This document shows, piece after piece, positions 1-12,140 of a DNA stretch of 64,000 bases; positions within the stretch are counted from its first letter, which is position 1, and each line of letters starts with the position of its first letter. The DNA comes from Pyrrhosoma nymphula (lineage: Eukaryota; Arthropoda; Insecta; Odonata; Coenagrionidae). The notes under the pieces were generated by a model that was not told where the DNA came from, made no database searches, and saw nothing but the letters and a program-made list of their open reading frames with translations. The stretch spans positions 79,880,576 through 79,944,575 of the forward strand of contig OY754329.1 in NCBI GenBank assembly GCA_963573305.1, in the 5' to 3' direction. Both the position numbers and the translations under genes were made by a program.

Positions 1-3000
1 TAAGAGAAACCACTATGGAACCAGCAATAGATAGGGAACAATGAGGGGCTGCATTCAACCAATCTTAGGATTAATTATATTGATGATGAAGTGTTTGTAT
101 CCCTATATGGCACACGAATTTTTCTTCACTGTAATTTTATATATTTGTTTATCCTCAGGAGACTTGACCCAGAGCACAATAAACCTATCTATTCATCTCC
201 TTTCCCTCTTTGAACCAGAGACGAACGATGCTTGCAAGAGAATGCACATTGCACCAATTCACATCTTCCACGCTCGCCACTCCCGTCAGCCATTCCGACG
301 CAAGCTTTCCGCGAATCTCGCGAGCATCCCCGTAATCACATCGTGATCCACACTTGCCACCTATCAATTTTTCCTCCACCTGCATCAGAGGTTTTCGCGA
401 ACTGGAGGCGTAAAAGAGCTCAAGGGTTGTGCGATGGTTTGATGGGAGCGTCTGCGACCTCGGAGAAAACCGCAAGAGCAACCACTGACAGCAATACGAA
501 ACTAATTATTAAGATGGAATGAATCAGAATGGGAAAGTATATGAAATGTCTATAAGCAGGTGCACATTAATAAAAGAATAATATCGACTTTCACTTGACA
601 CGCCTGGTGAGAAAAGATAACTGGAAGTATATATAACTAAATATCGGAGACGACATTGCGTAAATGCTTACCATTGACGGTGAGAGAAAATAAATAGAGT
701 TTCTGAGAAAAACTGACCTTTTCAATAAATTATAATGTTGTATCGTAATGTATACAATGCCATTAAGTGTATTCGCACAATACATTTTGTACGCTAGTGC
801 GTGCTGCAAAATAACCTGAGGCACGACGCACCCCAATTACCACAGCAACCACCGTTTCTACAGAATATAACAGAGGAAGCCATTAGCCATCCCATAAAAT
901 ACGCTTGTAGTATAAGTGATCAATCCACTAGCTACCTATTTCTATTGATATTTTTCTGTATATTCCCCATTATTACAATTGAGTTGACAAGAAAGCAGTT
1001 CCTGTGAGCATTTGTGTGAAGTGACTATTTTAAGGATGGAAGACGTGGACCACTGGAAACAAATCAGAGACGAATAAAGTTCATGAAACTTGTAACAGGA
1101 GTATACCGTCAAAGGTTAATTGGACGGATAAAAATTTACATTGATGAACCACACAGAAGAGTAGAGGAAGAATATGTAAAACAACATACGGAGAAGCAGA
1201 GTCATATGAACGGTAATATGCAGTAAATTGGTGAGAAAATAATAGTACAAGCACCCGTTGAGGAAGAACAAAGGTTAGGTATATGGAACAAGGGATGCAG
1301 GAAGGACCAAACGAAGGGGGATGTAGAAACGGCAAACGGCTGATTTTTTTAGCTCCTCATTTTCTCTACCTGTTCCTATGTTATACAAAATTCTTTTCTT
1401 CCTCCTTACTATTCCAGTCTTTCCCCCTATTATTCCCTCAACCACCGTCTTCTGCATGTACTCTTAGTACATCCTCTTCCACGGAGATTTCTCTGATAAA
1501 TAAAATTTGCTTGTGGCTGGCTGGCGACTGACGGTTTTTCTCTCTCCCACTCCGGGATTAATAAGCTTTTGCAACGAGAGCATGACAGGAGTGATTTTGT
1601 TCGTCTGTCGTGCGTTTGGAAGCGAAAAAGCATCTCGACAAATGACCGAGATTCAAGTGAGGTAGCTTCCCGGATGCGAGGTGATGCGAGGATCCAGTAA
1701 CCTTTTCGGAGTTTTTTTTACAATTTTTTACGAATCTCACCTTAAGCGCCCGTCAAGTTTCACACTTCCCATCCCGTTTATCAACTGTTCCAGGGGAAAA
1801 CACTGCTAACTTCACCAGGAATTTCGACAAATTGAGACGCATATCTTCCTCAGTAGGTTAAAAAATTTAACGTTTCCCACACGACCTGTATATGTACCAT
1901 CTCTGTGGTCGCAAACATTTTTAATCGGAAGGCTAGCTGAATTTCAATTGAAAAGTGGGTAACCATAGTTTTGAATGACATACTTATTTCTACACCATAA
2001 TATTCCAGGAAATAATAAGGTTATTTAAAAGCATCTTTATCAAAATAGATGTTACACCATGCTTGTGGCGTACGATATATTGGTTATTTTTGTCATTCAG
2101 CTATGTGGTATATTGGTAATGCAGACAAATCATGACCTCCAATAGCAAGTAAACCTGATGACTAAGTGGGACTTGAATGTAATAAATTTAAAATTAACCG
2201 AATTATTTTACATTATACTTTTTAATATTTTATAGCACTCTCTAGGCGCAGTCTTGCTACTTGTGACCCAAATAAATTAATAGTAAAATACACGACAACC
2301 TGCACCAAAATTAGGGTTAAAACTGATAAAATAAACTGTAAAAATAATGATTATATACGCATCATGATTGGAAGTGTATTTTTTAAATGAATATGGATTA
2401 ATATGACAGTAATAGAATGCTCCAAATTTCTCCTATGAAACACCCATATTCCTCCTAAGTAATAGCCAAATAAATTAATTGTTCCACTTCTACCAGCTAG
2501 TGCCCTCCTTATCTGTTTTTACAACCGGCCTTGTCTTCTAGGTCCTAGAAAATCTCATTACAGTTGTTTTCATATAAATAATTTTAAGTTTGTAGTAGAA
2601 TCAAGTTCCACCTACTAAAACATCTAATGTTATATACCATCACTTACTTTAAGCATTATTCTTTAAAAGTTTCCAACAATTGATGCCGTGAATAGGTTCC
2701 TCCTGAGTCATTTTTAGGCAAAAGAGGAAATTTCGATATCTTCTCGTTCTTGGCCCCTAGGAAACTATTCTTCATACGGGAACTTCATTTTAATACACAC
2801 CATCTAACACAAGGGAAGGGTTAAAGAGGTGATATAATAAAATATTCGCTCCGCCGCGGGACTCAGGTGGAGCTATAAAAACCGCGGTTCACAAATTACG
2901 ACATTTTCAACGCGGCGACAAATAAAACCGCCCCTTCCCCAAACGAAAGATACACCAGGTTTAATATTTTCTCGGTCACAATGACGCCACCACCGACCGA

Positions 3001-4330
3001 TCCCATTGCCTTCTATTTTTATTTTTACGATGGGAAGCGAGAACATTTACATTAATCAAAATTCCTGATGCAATCTTCCCCCTCAACCCCGCCTACCATA
3101 GCAACGATTGAAATACTTTCCCCATAACTTCCAACAAAATATAAAAAAGACTACCGGAGAGCGAAATATGAAATCCGGGGAGGAAGTGAACGATTTTCGA
3201 TAGCATCGAAATCGAAAAAGTTCAAAATATTTGTCACCCACCTACCTTATACACCTTACTCCCGAGTGTACGTAGCGTAATGCACGTTTCGAAAAGTTTG
3301 ATGCGCGAAATATCAACGACAGTCAACGGTGAGAAAGAGCTAGAGGGAAGAAAGGAAGGAAGGCTTTTTTGAAATGGCCTCGCTGGAATAAATAACTTTT
3401 TCACGATCTATCCCACGGCGTTTCGAGTTGAGAGGTACCACCTACGGAGGACAAAAAAAAATATGAAATATGAAGCGAGGAATGACAATAGCACTGGTGA
3501 GAGAATATAGCCCTGATATGTAGGTCAGTAGGTGTATATTCCATTTGCACGCCACGCCGTTGAGTCACCACCCCTTCGCCTTCGGTGCTGAAGCGAAGGA
3601 TCACCATTTTCATAGAAATGCATTGATTATCTCGCGAGCCGCGTAATTTCCCCCAAGGGCAGACGGGACGTGTACCTAGAGGAACACACACCGAGCCACG
3701 TGAGGAGCGGGAGCGAATATAGGGATGGCTGACCCACCCGGAGAACTCGCAACATTTCATTTTCCTTTATCCACTTCCATAGTGGTCGTTCGCGAAAACG
3801 TCAAGTATTTCCCTCGGACAGTTGTCTCAACTGCCTCGCTTGAAAGCATGTAAAATTTGCGGATGTGACTTCTTACGAAGTTTTGGTGCAAAAATCATAG
3901 AATTTAGGAAATTAATACATAAAGGAATGAAAAAATAAAGCATTAGAATGCAGAAATAGAACCTGAGATCCGATGTGAACATTAATAAACTTACACAGAA
4001 TGGATTTTCATAGGTTTAATAAAACACCACCACAATTTTCGTTAAAAGAAGTCAATAACTACTTGGATTCAAGATGTCACGAAAGATTTAGAAAGAAAAA
4101 ATAATGCAGGCTTCGAGGTTTTTAGCCTTTACAATGATAAAATGAATTTTTAAATGAGAAAGAAAATAACGCGGTATCGTTCCACAGATTTGTAATTACA
4201 GAAGTTATAAGATAAATTAGACTAGAAAAACTAATATAACAGCGAACAATACACACGTTATTTTACGATATGGTATCATTGATGGTTTACACCACTATTA
4301 GGTTTCACGATAATAAAAAATGAAATAACA
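1..4330. other. AT-rich stretch without a recognisable gene
   Basis: Open frames here are at most 119 codons (3401-3760 on the minus strand is the longest) and none shows a domain or motif I recognise. The frames overlap on both strands, as expected by chance. A short GC- and CpG-rich patch lies at about 2845-2965 and a small hairpin (arms around TTTCGAT/ATCGAAA) at about 3191-3214. I see no transposon ends or tRNA-like sequence. It may be intron or intergenic DNA. Confidence 0.5.
2845..2965 (+). promoter_or_regulatory. CpG-rich patch with a TATA-like box
   Basis: A TATAAAA string at 2874-2880 sits between GC-rich runs (CGCCGCGGG upstream; ACCGCGG and ACGCGGCGAC downstream) in otherwise AT-rich DNA. 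This resembles an insect core promoter in layout, but no convincing coding exon follows within the next few hundred bases. It is a weak call from composition only. A chance TATA-like string is equally possible. Confidence 0.15.
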
Positions 4331-5040
4331 TGTGAAAAAATATTTTTTAGACCAGAATATAGTCCATAAAATTGCGAGTGGCGTTTTTAAATATCTAATT
4401 CAACAGCAGATGCCTCGCTTTGAGGATTATCTCAAAATATGTCAGCGTCAAAACCAACTGAATATGACCAACAGAGACCACTGCGAGACACATAGTCCCG
4501 ACCACGCAGCGCATATAGTTGGAGAAGGAGCTTATAAACTGGTATGAATAGAGAAACCTCATCGAGCTGTACTGATTCCTGTTACAAACAAAAAACTTAC
4601 ACGGGGACGTCATTGAATTAAATGGACTCTACTGGAAGACTGCGATCGACAGAGAAGTATTGAAGTGGCAATTGTTAAGAGATTAAAGGGAATCCTGAGA
4701 AAAATCAATCGTCTGACGGTAATCCAACTAGGCTCTTTTCAGGAACCCCAACTTAAAACCGAAGTCATGGATTTTCATGAGAGGTTGATTAATTTATCTG
4801 ACGTTGTTTTCTACTATGAAGGCATGTGGATGTTATAAAAGAGCTAAGTACCCAATCTCCCATTAGGAACGAAGCAATTTGAACATTAAATATGGATTGT
4901 GAAGTTGTCCAAAACCAGAGAAATGATGGTATAAAAACCATCATCTCCCAGAAGTTTCAAGATATTGTCAAACACATCCCGAGCAAGAAAAATCTCTCTG
5001 CGGAACTAAAATTCAAGTGAAAACCTAATGACACACAATT

Positions 5041-5373
5041 ATAGAAAATGCAGAGAAATCCAACACAGCGGTAGTGATGAACAAAGATGACCACGGTCAC
5101 AAGTTCTATGACTTCAAAAATGGTAACAATATAGTGAAACTTCCTACTAACCCCACCAACGTTTTTCAGAAGAAAGTTAAAAATTCCTCAATTCTTCCCT
5201 CGGCACAGCCAAATCAAACGAGGTGAATAAATTTACGGTAATGAATCCGAGAGCCTAAAAATCCTTTCGAACTTCCAAAGATATATAAAGAAAATTGCCC
5301 CATAACACCAGTAGTTTCCAGTGTTACAGTTCCTTCTAGAACTGTAGTAGTATTAAGTAGCTATTTTTAATAA
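5041..5373 (+). pseudogene. Penelope-like element reverse transcriptase relic
   Basis: One reading frame carries two blocks typical of the N-terminal part of Penelope-like reverse transcriptases. At about 5041-5200 the protein reads AEKSNTAVVMNKDD, then LPTNPTNVFQKKV, matching the 'ADKGN-x-VVM' block and the following 'K-PTN/T-x-KK' block. At about 5269-5371 it reads ELPKIYKENCPITPVVSS, matching the 'LPKIHK-x-PLRPIVSS' block of RT motif 1. Three stop codons lie between the blocks in the same frame, and the frame ends after LSSYF, before the catalytic aspartates. Upstream sequence from about 4620 may be a more decayed part of the same element, but I cannot align it. It is a dead fragment. Confidence 0.6.
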
Positions 5374-5448
5374 AATAGATCTTCTTAGTCCCAAAATCGG
5401 ATGCTGCCAATATATCACGGTCTTTTGTAATGGCTCTAATTGTTTAAA

Positions 5449-5957
5449 GGCGAGATTACGATCGACGATTGTTGACGTGACGGAAAATTACGGTGGTGTT
5501 CATTTTCCTTCGTCTTCCTACCAAGGAGGAGTGTATGAAGATTGACTGAGTGTCATTACTAATATTTTACCCTTTTTGCAAACTGAGTTATACGAATTGT
5601 TGTAAAGTAGCTGTTTAATTTCATATTTTACGATCAAAATATATATAAACTGCAATAAAAAACACAGACAAAAATATTTCTCCAAGAAGGTTAATCATTT
5701 TTCATTGTAATGGGTAATTTCGACAATTTGGAAATACAATTTAGCAAATATTGAAAAGAAAACTCGCCTGATTGGCTACTGTTGACGTAGAGTAACGGAA
5801 AGTTAAGACTAATACAAGGCTCGCTCATCGTCCATTGACTGCACCGTTTAAGTCCGACCATCTTATTGATATGTTCCATTACACCACTATAACCGAGCTT
5901 CGCGAACTCAACCGTCCATTTCCGTCACGTTACGATACGTCGATTGTAATCCCACTT
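5449..5957 (+). mobile_element. MITE family 1, copy A (inverted ends)
   Basis: The left end (around ATTACGATCGACGATTGTTGACGT, about 5456-5479) is the imperfect reverse complement of the right end (around ACGTTACGATACGTCGATTGTAAT, about 5927-5950), giving terminal inverted repeats of roughly 45 bp. TTAA occurs just outside both ends (about 5444 and 5957), which could be a target duplication, but the exact ends do not line up well enough to be sure. The internal frames of about 60 codons are not recognisable. Related pieces occur at 17740-18045 and 20690-20890. It is a non-coding DNA transposon derivative; its superfamily is undecided. Confidence 0.6.
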
Positions 5958-6920
5958 AACACACCTGAGCGGGAACTGGGAGGTACAGGTTCGAACCCAA
6001 AATCAAGTCAATTTAACTTAATAAGGTAAGTTTTCACAATAACCACTACTTCATTTCGTTTTCACGAGATCTCTTCCACGTTCATCTTTATGCACTCGCA
6101 AACTCCTCCAAGGCAAGTTGAGTGCAGTATTTTAACGATCGGCTCCGGGAAATACGGCCAGCGGCTGGCCCATCGGAGTGAAATATGCATACGCGAGCTG
6201 CTGCCATGGAATTTCCGTACAGGAAGAAGAGGGATATGGTACTGAGAAAGAGGAAGAACCATCGCGATCTACAGCGGCAATAAAACTTTGAGCCATTCAT
6301 CGCGATGGCCGTCGGCAGACTGGGAGACGGATGGTTAGTCGTAACCGATGAAAATTTCGCAAGTGGAAGCACTCGTAGCGCTTCACATCTCTCTCCTCTC
6401 GGCAAAACACCTCTACACTGGATTAGGTCTTCCTCTCTACCTCTTCATCACTCTTTTGGACTATTCGCCGGCGGCTGAAACTGAGACGACGCCTGGCGCG
6501 TCGTGAGATGATTCCCAGTTTTGCAGAGTGATGGTTCATTAAAAAGGACGGCAAAAAACAATTTCCGTCTGCAAACGCCATCTTTCAGCGGGAAGGCGTC
6601 GTAGTGTGCACCTAAATTTCCTCTTATTTTCATCGTGTTTATATAGCAATGAGACCTAAAAAGTGATAAGAGCGTGTTGATACTCCCTGCCAAGTTACTT
6701 TATTTAAGAGTTCCAATTTTGCACCCATCCCTTTCCCTTCACCCACCAAAGCACAAACAGGGAAGGATTGAGGTCGTTGTTTTGGAGGAGGGTGGGGGGC
6801 TTTCTACTTTTTGGGGAAGTCCAGGGAAATTTAAAAATACTGAAGCACTCGAAACGTAGTTTTTAACCTCATCAAAGAATACCCTCTTTTTTATGTGGCA
6901 GCGATTACATAGTATATTAA
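5958..6920. other. Moderately GC-rich stretch, no recognised gene
   Basis: Minus-strand frames at 6088-6405 (105 codons) and 6448-6693 (81 codons) show no known domain. The former contains a hydrophobic run (residues near FFLFLSTISLFFLYG) that could be a signal anchor but could also be chance. GGTTCGAACCC near 5988 resembles a Pol III B box without a clear partner. No sequence similar to the BEL/Pao 3' LTR of this window is visible just upstream of its gag, so this DNA appears to be the flank of a 5'-truncated element. Confidence 0.35.
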
Positions 6921-6923
6921 TAA

Positions 6924-7931
6924 AATTACAGAATACCAAACATTTCTGACGTGCATAAGCTACTTTACTTAAAAACTCATTTACGAGGACCAGCTGCGGA
7001 AGTAATTGAGAACACGCCGGTCACTAGCGCGAACTACAAAGGGGCGTGGGAAGACCTTGAAAGACGTTACGGGAGTAAAAGAATCCTTTCGAACTTCCAC
7101 ATGAAGAGTTTATTTGAAATTTCACCTGTAATTAGAGCTACGTCGAATGAACTAAAACGTATTCTGGATCATTTCCGTCAAACGGTGCGAGCCTTTGAGA
7201 ACCTTGGAAAACCAGTGGAAGAATGGGATGAGTGGTTCGTTTTTCTTCTGATAAGAAAGCTTGACTCGTCAACTCGTCTCGCTTGGGAACTTTCACTCGT
7301 TGATACTTCAATGATTCCAACATTCTCAGCTCTTTTCAATTTTTTGGAAAATAGAATCCATGCTTTGGATGTTTCAAACGAATCGAATACTTTCAGTGCT
7401 TCTCAAACTCGTGAAAGCCGACGTGACCCGGTTGGTAATAGTAAGGCATTTAAACAGAGGTCACTAGTTAATACAGCATCAACGAAACAGTTGCCGAGAA
7501 AGTCTCTACGATGTCCTTTATGCTCAAAAGGTCATTTCTTGAATTACTGCCCCGAGTTTAAAGGGTTAAAACCCAATGAGCGACAGAAGCATGTGCTTAA
7601 GCTTTCTCTTTGCATAAACTGTCTATCAAATCAACATACTACGAGGTGCTGCAAATCCTCAAGCACATGTTTAGCGTGCGGTCAGAAGCATCATACGTTA
7701 CTTCATGAATCCTTCGTATCACGGAATCAAGATACGCCTAATTTCCAACTTAATGATTCATTTTCGACAAGACTACCAGGCAACACTTCAAGCCCGGTAG
7801 CAGTCTCAACCCCTATAGCTTCAGTCCATTCCGCCATGACTAGTAGTGTTATTAGCAACTGTGAGATTACAGATTCAATCGCCTTCTGGAAAGATTATAA
7901 ATGTTCGAGCCTTACTCGATACAGCTTCTGA
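6924..7931 (+). pseudogene. gag: BEL/Pao gag, N-terminally truncated
   Basis: Gag is the nucleocapsid/capsid precursor of the element. Homology to BEL/Pao gag is visible from about 6930 (IPNISDVHKLLYLKT), which is already inside the conserved gag domain (DUF1759 type; block GPAAEVIENTPVTSANYKGAW). A stop lies at 6921-6923, so the normal upstream part is missing and no genuine ATG start can be assigned. The C-terminal half has cysteine/histidine knuckles: CPLCSKGHFLNYC, CINCLSNQHTTRCC and CLACGQKHHTLLH. The frame runs past the protease junction and ends in an unrelated tail at 7931, where the next frame should take over. It is probably non-functional as it stands. Confidence 0.85.
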
Positions 7932-10365
7932 TTCCTCTTTTGTGACAGAATGGGTTGCTCAGGTATTGAGACTTCCAAAAACAGGTGTTCATGTTCCTAT
8001 AACGGGAGTTCAGGGTTGTGAGACTGGGATTGCTACTAGTCTTGTGAATTTCTATATTAGATCAATGTATGACGCCTCCTTTGGTCTTCATGTTCAAGCA
8101 TATGTACTCAAAACGCTGACTACCCTAACTCCGTCTCATTCTGTACGGCTTCAGCACTGGCCACACTTATATGGTTTGCATCTTGCCGACCCAGAGTTTG
8201 GTAAACCATCCTCCATTGACCTTATTTTGGGCGCCGATGTTTGTGGACTTATATTCTTAAATGAAGCTTGCCTAGGACCCTTAGGCTCACCAACTGCTCG
8301 TTTAACTCCATTTGGTTGGGTTTTAATGGGACCTGCGACGACTTCTACTTCGCGTCTCGGGAGAAGTTCCGTGTCTGCAATGCATATTAAAACTCAAAAC
8401 AAACTGACTGATGGCCTTCAAGTATTCTGGGAGATGGAAGAAGTTTCTTCGGAAAAGCCCATGTCTGACGCTGACGCCTATTGTGAGAATCACTTTAGAA
8501 CGACTCACTCGAGGGATGATGAAGGACGTTATGTAGTGCGTTTACCCTTCAGAAATGATAATTTTGTTTGCTTAGGTCCCTCTAGAACATCTGTTCTGAA
8601 TTTATTAGTGAATTCTGAGCGTCGCTTGGAAGGGAAACCTGAATTGAGAGCCATGTATAATCAGTTTATGTCAGAATACTTATCCCTGAAACACATGGAG
8701 GTTGCGGAACAGAATTCTCATAACATGTACTATCTTCCTCATCATGCTGTTGAAAAAGGATGTGGCGCTTCCAAGAGTATTAGAGTGGTTTTTAACGCTT
8801 CCTTTAAATCTTATTCAGGACAATCTTTGAATGATTTACTTTTACCTGGACCTAAACTACAGCCAGATCTTTGGTTGATTGTGACACGATGGCGGTTTTT
8901 TAGAGTCGCATTTACTACGGATATTGTTAAGATGTTCCGCCAGATACGAGTCCATCCAGATGATGCAGATTATCAGAGAATTCTTTGGAGATTCAATCCT
9001 GCCGAGCCGGTAAAAGACTACAAGCTTACTACGGTTACGTACGGTACCGCCTCGGCTCCTTTCTTAGCGCTTAGAGTGCTGCGACAATTGGCTCAGGATG
9101 AGGAATCAAATTTTCCTTTAGGTGCAGAGGCCATTCGATATCATTCATATGTTGATGATATTCTCTGTGGTGCAGAAAATGTAGAGCAAGCATTAGCGGT
9201 CAAAGAACAAATTATTTGCATGTTGAATGCTGCAGGATTTCCGTTGAGCAAGTGGGCTTCTAATAATCCTAAGCTTAGTCCGGAAAATCTCGATCATAAA
9301 AGTTTCATAGATAGAGATCAAATCGCTACGCTCGGAATTAATTGGGAACCAGAGCATGATGTCTTTAATCTCAGAATTATTCATCCTAGCAAAGATTCCT
9401 TATTAACGAAGAGGTCAGTTCTTTCAGAAATTGCACGTCTTTACGATCCGATGGGTTGGATGGCACCCGTATTAGTTTTTGCTAAAATCTTTATACAGGA
9501 TTTGTGGCTTGCTAATCTTACATGGGATCATTGTCTGCCCCCTAGCTTGGCATCGTCGTGGTGTAATTTCCGTTCTTCGCTGTTTAAATTAAACTCAATC
9601 AGAATCCCTAGATGGGTTCAAGTAACCCCTGGAAGTCTTTCGGAGATATCTCTTCATGGGTTTTGTGATGCGTCGGCCAGAGCATATGCAGCTGCAGTAT
9701 ACATTCGTGTGTCTAACGTGACACAAATAACTTCAGTTAATCTGTTAGTCGCGAAAACTAAAGTTGCCCCAGTGAAGACTGTTAGTGTGCCTAGGCTTGA
9801 ATTGTGTGCCGCTGTGCTTTTGACTCGATTATTGGTGAAGGTGATTGAAGGGATTCGCTTAGGGAAACCACCAGTCTACGCTTGGACGGACTCCAAGGTC
9901 TCTTTGGCATGGATTAGAGGTCATGCATCGCAATGGACGCCGTTCGTTGCTCACAGAGTCGCAGAGATCCAGTCTTCTCTTGATCCAGCCTGCTGGAACT
10001 ATGTGCCTACTCGTCACAACCCAGCAGATGCCGCCACGCGAGGGATCAGCCCAGATGAACTACTACGGTCATCGGAGTGGTGGCATGGTGCACCATGGCT
10101 CATCAAAGAGGAAGCGGCCTGGTGCAGAGAGTCCTGGAATTCTGATGGTTCAGAGAATGAGGAGCTTCGCAAAACGAGATTAACAACATGCCACATCTCG
10201 TTATCGACAAGCTTCGGTGATGTTTTGCTTAAATTTTCTTGTTTACTGCGTTTGGTACGCACAATTTCATGGTGTCTTAGATTTTGCACAATTCCAGGTA
10301 CAGCAATGACCGACGTACCGGCCATATCACTGCCAATGAGCGAGCTGATGCATTGCTGGCCCTGA
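7846..10365 (+). pseudogene. pol: BEL/Pao pol: protease, reverse transcriptase, RNase H
   Basis: This 839-codon frame holds three enzymes. An aspartic protease (DUF1758 type) opens it, with the catalytic motif LLDTAS at about residues 23-28 (Asp25). Reverse transcriptase (Pao type) spans about 240-560, with RVVFNASFKS, FTTDIVKMFRQI and the catalytic YVDD at 435-438. RNase H follows from about 600, with the acidic set Asp608 (GFCDAS), Glu652 (RLELCAA), Asp682 (WTDSK) and Asp728 (HNPADAATRG). There is no stop inside these domains. The last ~27 codons after RTISWCLRFC are out of frame: homology continues in the overlapping frame from about 10284. The GTG at 7846 is only the first in-frame codon after the junction, not a proven start. 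Confidence 0.92.
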
Positions 10366-11690
10366 TCAAATGGTCGCAGGCTCGATATTTTGGCAAAGAG
10401 ATTGCTGACCTGCAGAGATGCCGCCCTCTTCAGCGGTCATCCCCTCTGCTGCCCTTAAAACCCGTTTTGGACGAGAATGGAGTCCTTCGAGTGGGTGGCA
10501 GGTTGCAGAATGCTGTGCTGTCCTTTGATGAGAAACATCCAGTGATCATCGCAAAGCAGTGTCATCTGGCTGCCCTGCTAATCAGACATGCCCATCTGGC
10601 AACGCTTCATGGAGGACAGCAACTGACGAGATACTATCTTGCGCGTCGGTATTGGATACTGCGCAATCGTATCCTGGTAAAGAAAGAGATAAAGTGTTGT
10701 GCTGTCTGCAACCGATTCCAAGGAAAGGTCACCAACCAGCTGATTGGAGACCTGCCAGTGGAGAGACTTAAACCTCAAAAACCCTTCTTTTCCACTGGAG
10801 TGGATTATGCTGGTCCTGTTCTTCTAAGAACGACCAAAGGCAGAGGGCATAAATCCTACAAAGGATATATATGCCTGTTTGTTTGCATGTGTACTAAGGC
10901 ATTGCACTTAGAATGTGTTTCTGGTTTGTCTTCTAATGATTTTATCCTTGCGTTTCGCAGATTTGTCTCCCGCAGAGGACATTGTTCTAAACTTTTTAGT
11001 GACAATGCCACCAACTTCCGAGCTGCTGATCGTGAGCTGAGGTCCATGTTCAAGGACGCCTCATCTTTCTACGAGATGACTGCATCTCTTCTCAGCTCCG
11101 CTGGGACGGACTGGGTCTTCAATCCCCCCTACGCGCCTCATTTCGGTGGTTTATGGGAAGCAGGCATCAAGTCCACAAAACATCATCTTCGCAGAGTCAT
11201 CGGGGACCAGACGCTGACGTTTGAAGAGATGTCCACACTCTTGTGCCAAATTGAAGCCTGTCTAAACTCCCGTCACCTCTCTCCCATCAGTAATGATGCC
11301 AATGATCTTGTTCCTCTTACCCCTGGTCACTTCTTGATAGGAGAGCCACTAACTGCAATTCCAGAACCATTTTCTAAAAGCGATAGCCTACCTCTTTTGA
11401 ATAGGTATAAGTTAATTACCCTCATGAGAGACCATTTCTGGAAAAGATGGGCTCAAGACTATCTGCATGAAATGATGCAGTTACCTAAGTGGCGGGTGAA
11501 AAGGGAGAACTTAAAGATAGGAACTCTAGTGGTGGTTAAAGATACTCTCCTACCCCCCACTAAGTGGTTGACAGGTAGAGTCATTGAAGTATGCCCTGGC
11601 AAAGATGGACTTGTTAGAGTGGTTAAATTGAAAACCTCAAAGGGTTTACTTACTCGATCTGTGACCAAACTTTGCCCTCTTGTAAACTGA
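10284..11690 (+). pseudogene. pol (integrase): BEL/Pao integrase and C-terminal DUF5641 domain
   Basis: This frame continues pol after the break near 10280. An HHCC zinc-binding domain lies at about residues 90-150 (HLAALLIRHAHLATLHGG, then CCAVC). The catalytic core has Asp174 (STGVDYAGP), Asp240 (FSDNATNF) and Glu292 (GLWEAGIKS), so the D,D,E triad is intact. The C-terminal part (about 370-468: RYKLITLMRDHFWKRW, then LPPTKWLTGRV) matches the DUF5641 region usual in BEL/Pao integrases. The frame ends in a TGA at 11688-11690. Integrase would insert the element's DNA copy into the chromosome. The domain looks undamaged but is out of frame with the rest of pol. Confidence 0.92.
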
Positions 11691-11752
11691 ACATTTTTTT
11701 TGATTGTTTTCTACCTTTTTTTCTTCTTTGGGTTTAATTACCGTCCTCTTAC

Positions 11753-11846
11753 GGCGGGCGGTTATTCACCTTGATGTATTTACTTATCTCATTATTTAAT
11801 TGTTGCATATTGTTATTGTTTCGTCACGGACGAGGCGGGCGGTTAT
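11753..11846 (+). repeat. Duplicated polypurine-tract-like motif
   Basis: GGCGGGCGGTTAT occurs at 11753-11765 and again at 11834-11846, the second copy ending at the presumed LTR start. The second lies where the plus-strand primer (polypurine tract) of an LTR element should be. The first, 81 bp upstream, may be a second or older primer site. Confidence 0.5.
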
Positions 11847-12140
11847 GTTGGTAACTTTTTGGTGCGTACGTATTTTTTCTCGTGTTGCCACTGCGCAACC
11901 TTGTGTGCGCAGCTTGGTCTGCTGTGTCGGAGTCGGCTGTCGGGATGTACTTCCCCTCCGTCCCCTCCACTCGCAGACATCGGCTATTAGCAAAGAGTAC
12001 GCTCTCTCTCGCTCGCTTCTGCTCGCTAAGCAGTCACCGTAACTTGGCCTCGTCCGGTGCACGCTCTCACTACTATTGAGTAGAATAAATCTGTTTTCTG
12101 TACTCAAGTGAACTACAACCTTTTTATTTGAAACAAACAT
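11846..12140 (+). repeat. BEL/Pao 3' LTR
   Basis: The segment starts TGTTGG directly after the GC-rich tract and appears to end in CA at about 12139 (AAACAAACA), giving roughly 294 bp, a usual size for BEL/Pao LTRs. An AATAAA polyadenylation signal is at 12084-12089, in the expected 3' part. The right boundary is uncertain because no 5' LTR or target duplication is available to compare. Frames within it (11800-12042 and the minus-strand 11796-12164) are non-coding shadows. Confidence 0.6.

Larger units (their letters stand above)
6924..12140 (+). mobile_element. BEL/Pao LTR retrotransposon, 5'-truncated, two frame breaks
   Basis: The element shows the gag - protease - RT - RNase H - integrase order of the BEL/Pao class, followed by a 3' LTR. 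The coding part changes frame near 7845 (gag to protease) and near 10280 (after RNase H, before integrase). BEL/Pao elements usually use a single gag-pol frame, so these are most simply small indels. The gag N-terminus and the 5' LTR are not seen. Long intact stretches between the breaks imply a fairly young copy. No envelope-like frame is present. The 3' boundary assumes that the LTR ends in CA at about 12139. Confidence 0.9.

Noticed and set aside
3401..3760. 119-codon minus-strand ORF as a gene
   Set aside because: No motif, poor composition and no supporting neighbours; treated as chance.
6690..6920. 5' LTR and primer-binding site (TGGCAGCGATTACA at about 6896) of the BEL/Pao element
   Set aside because: No stretch here resembles the 3' LTR at 11846-12140, and the TGGCAGCG string alone is too weak; the element appears 5'-truncated.
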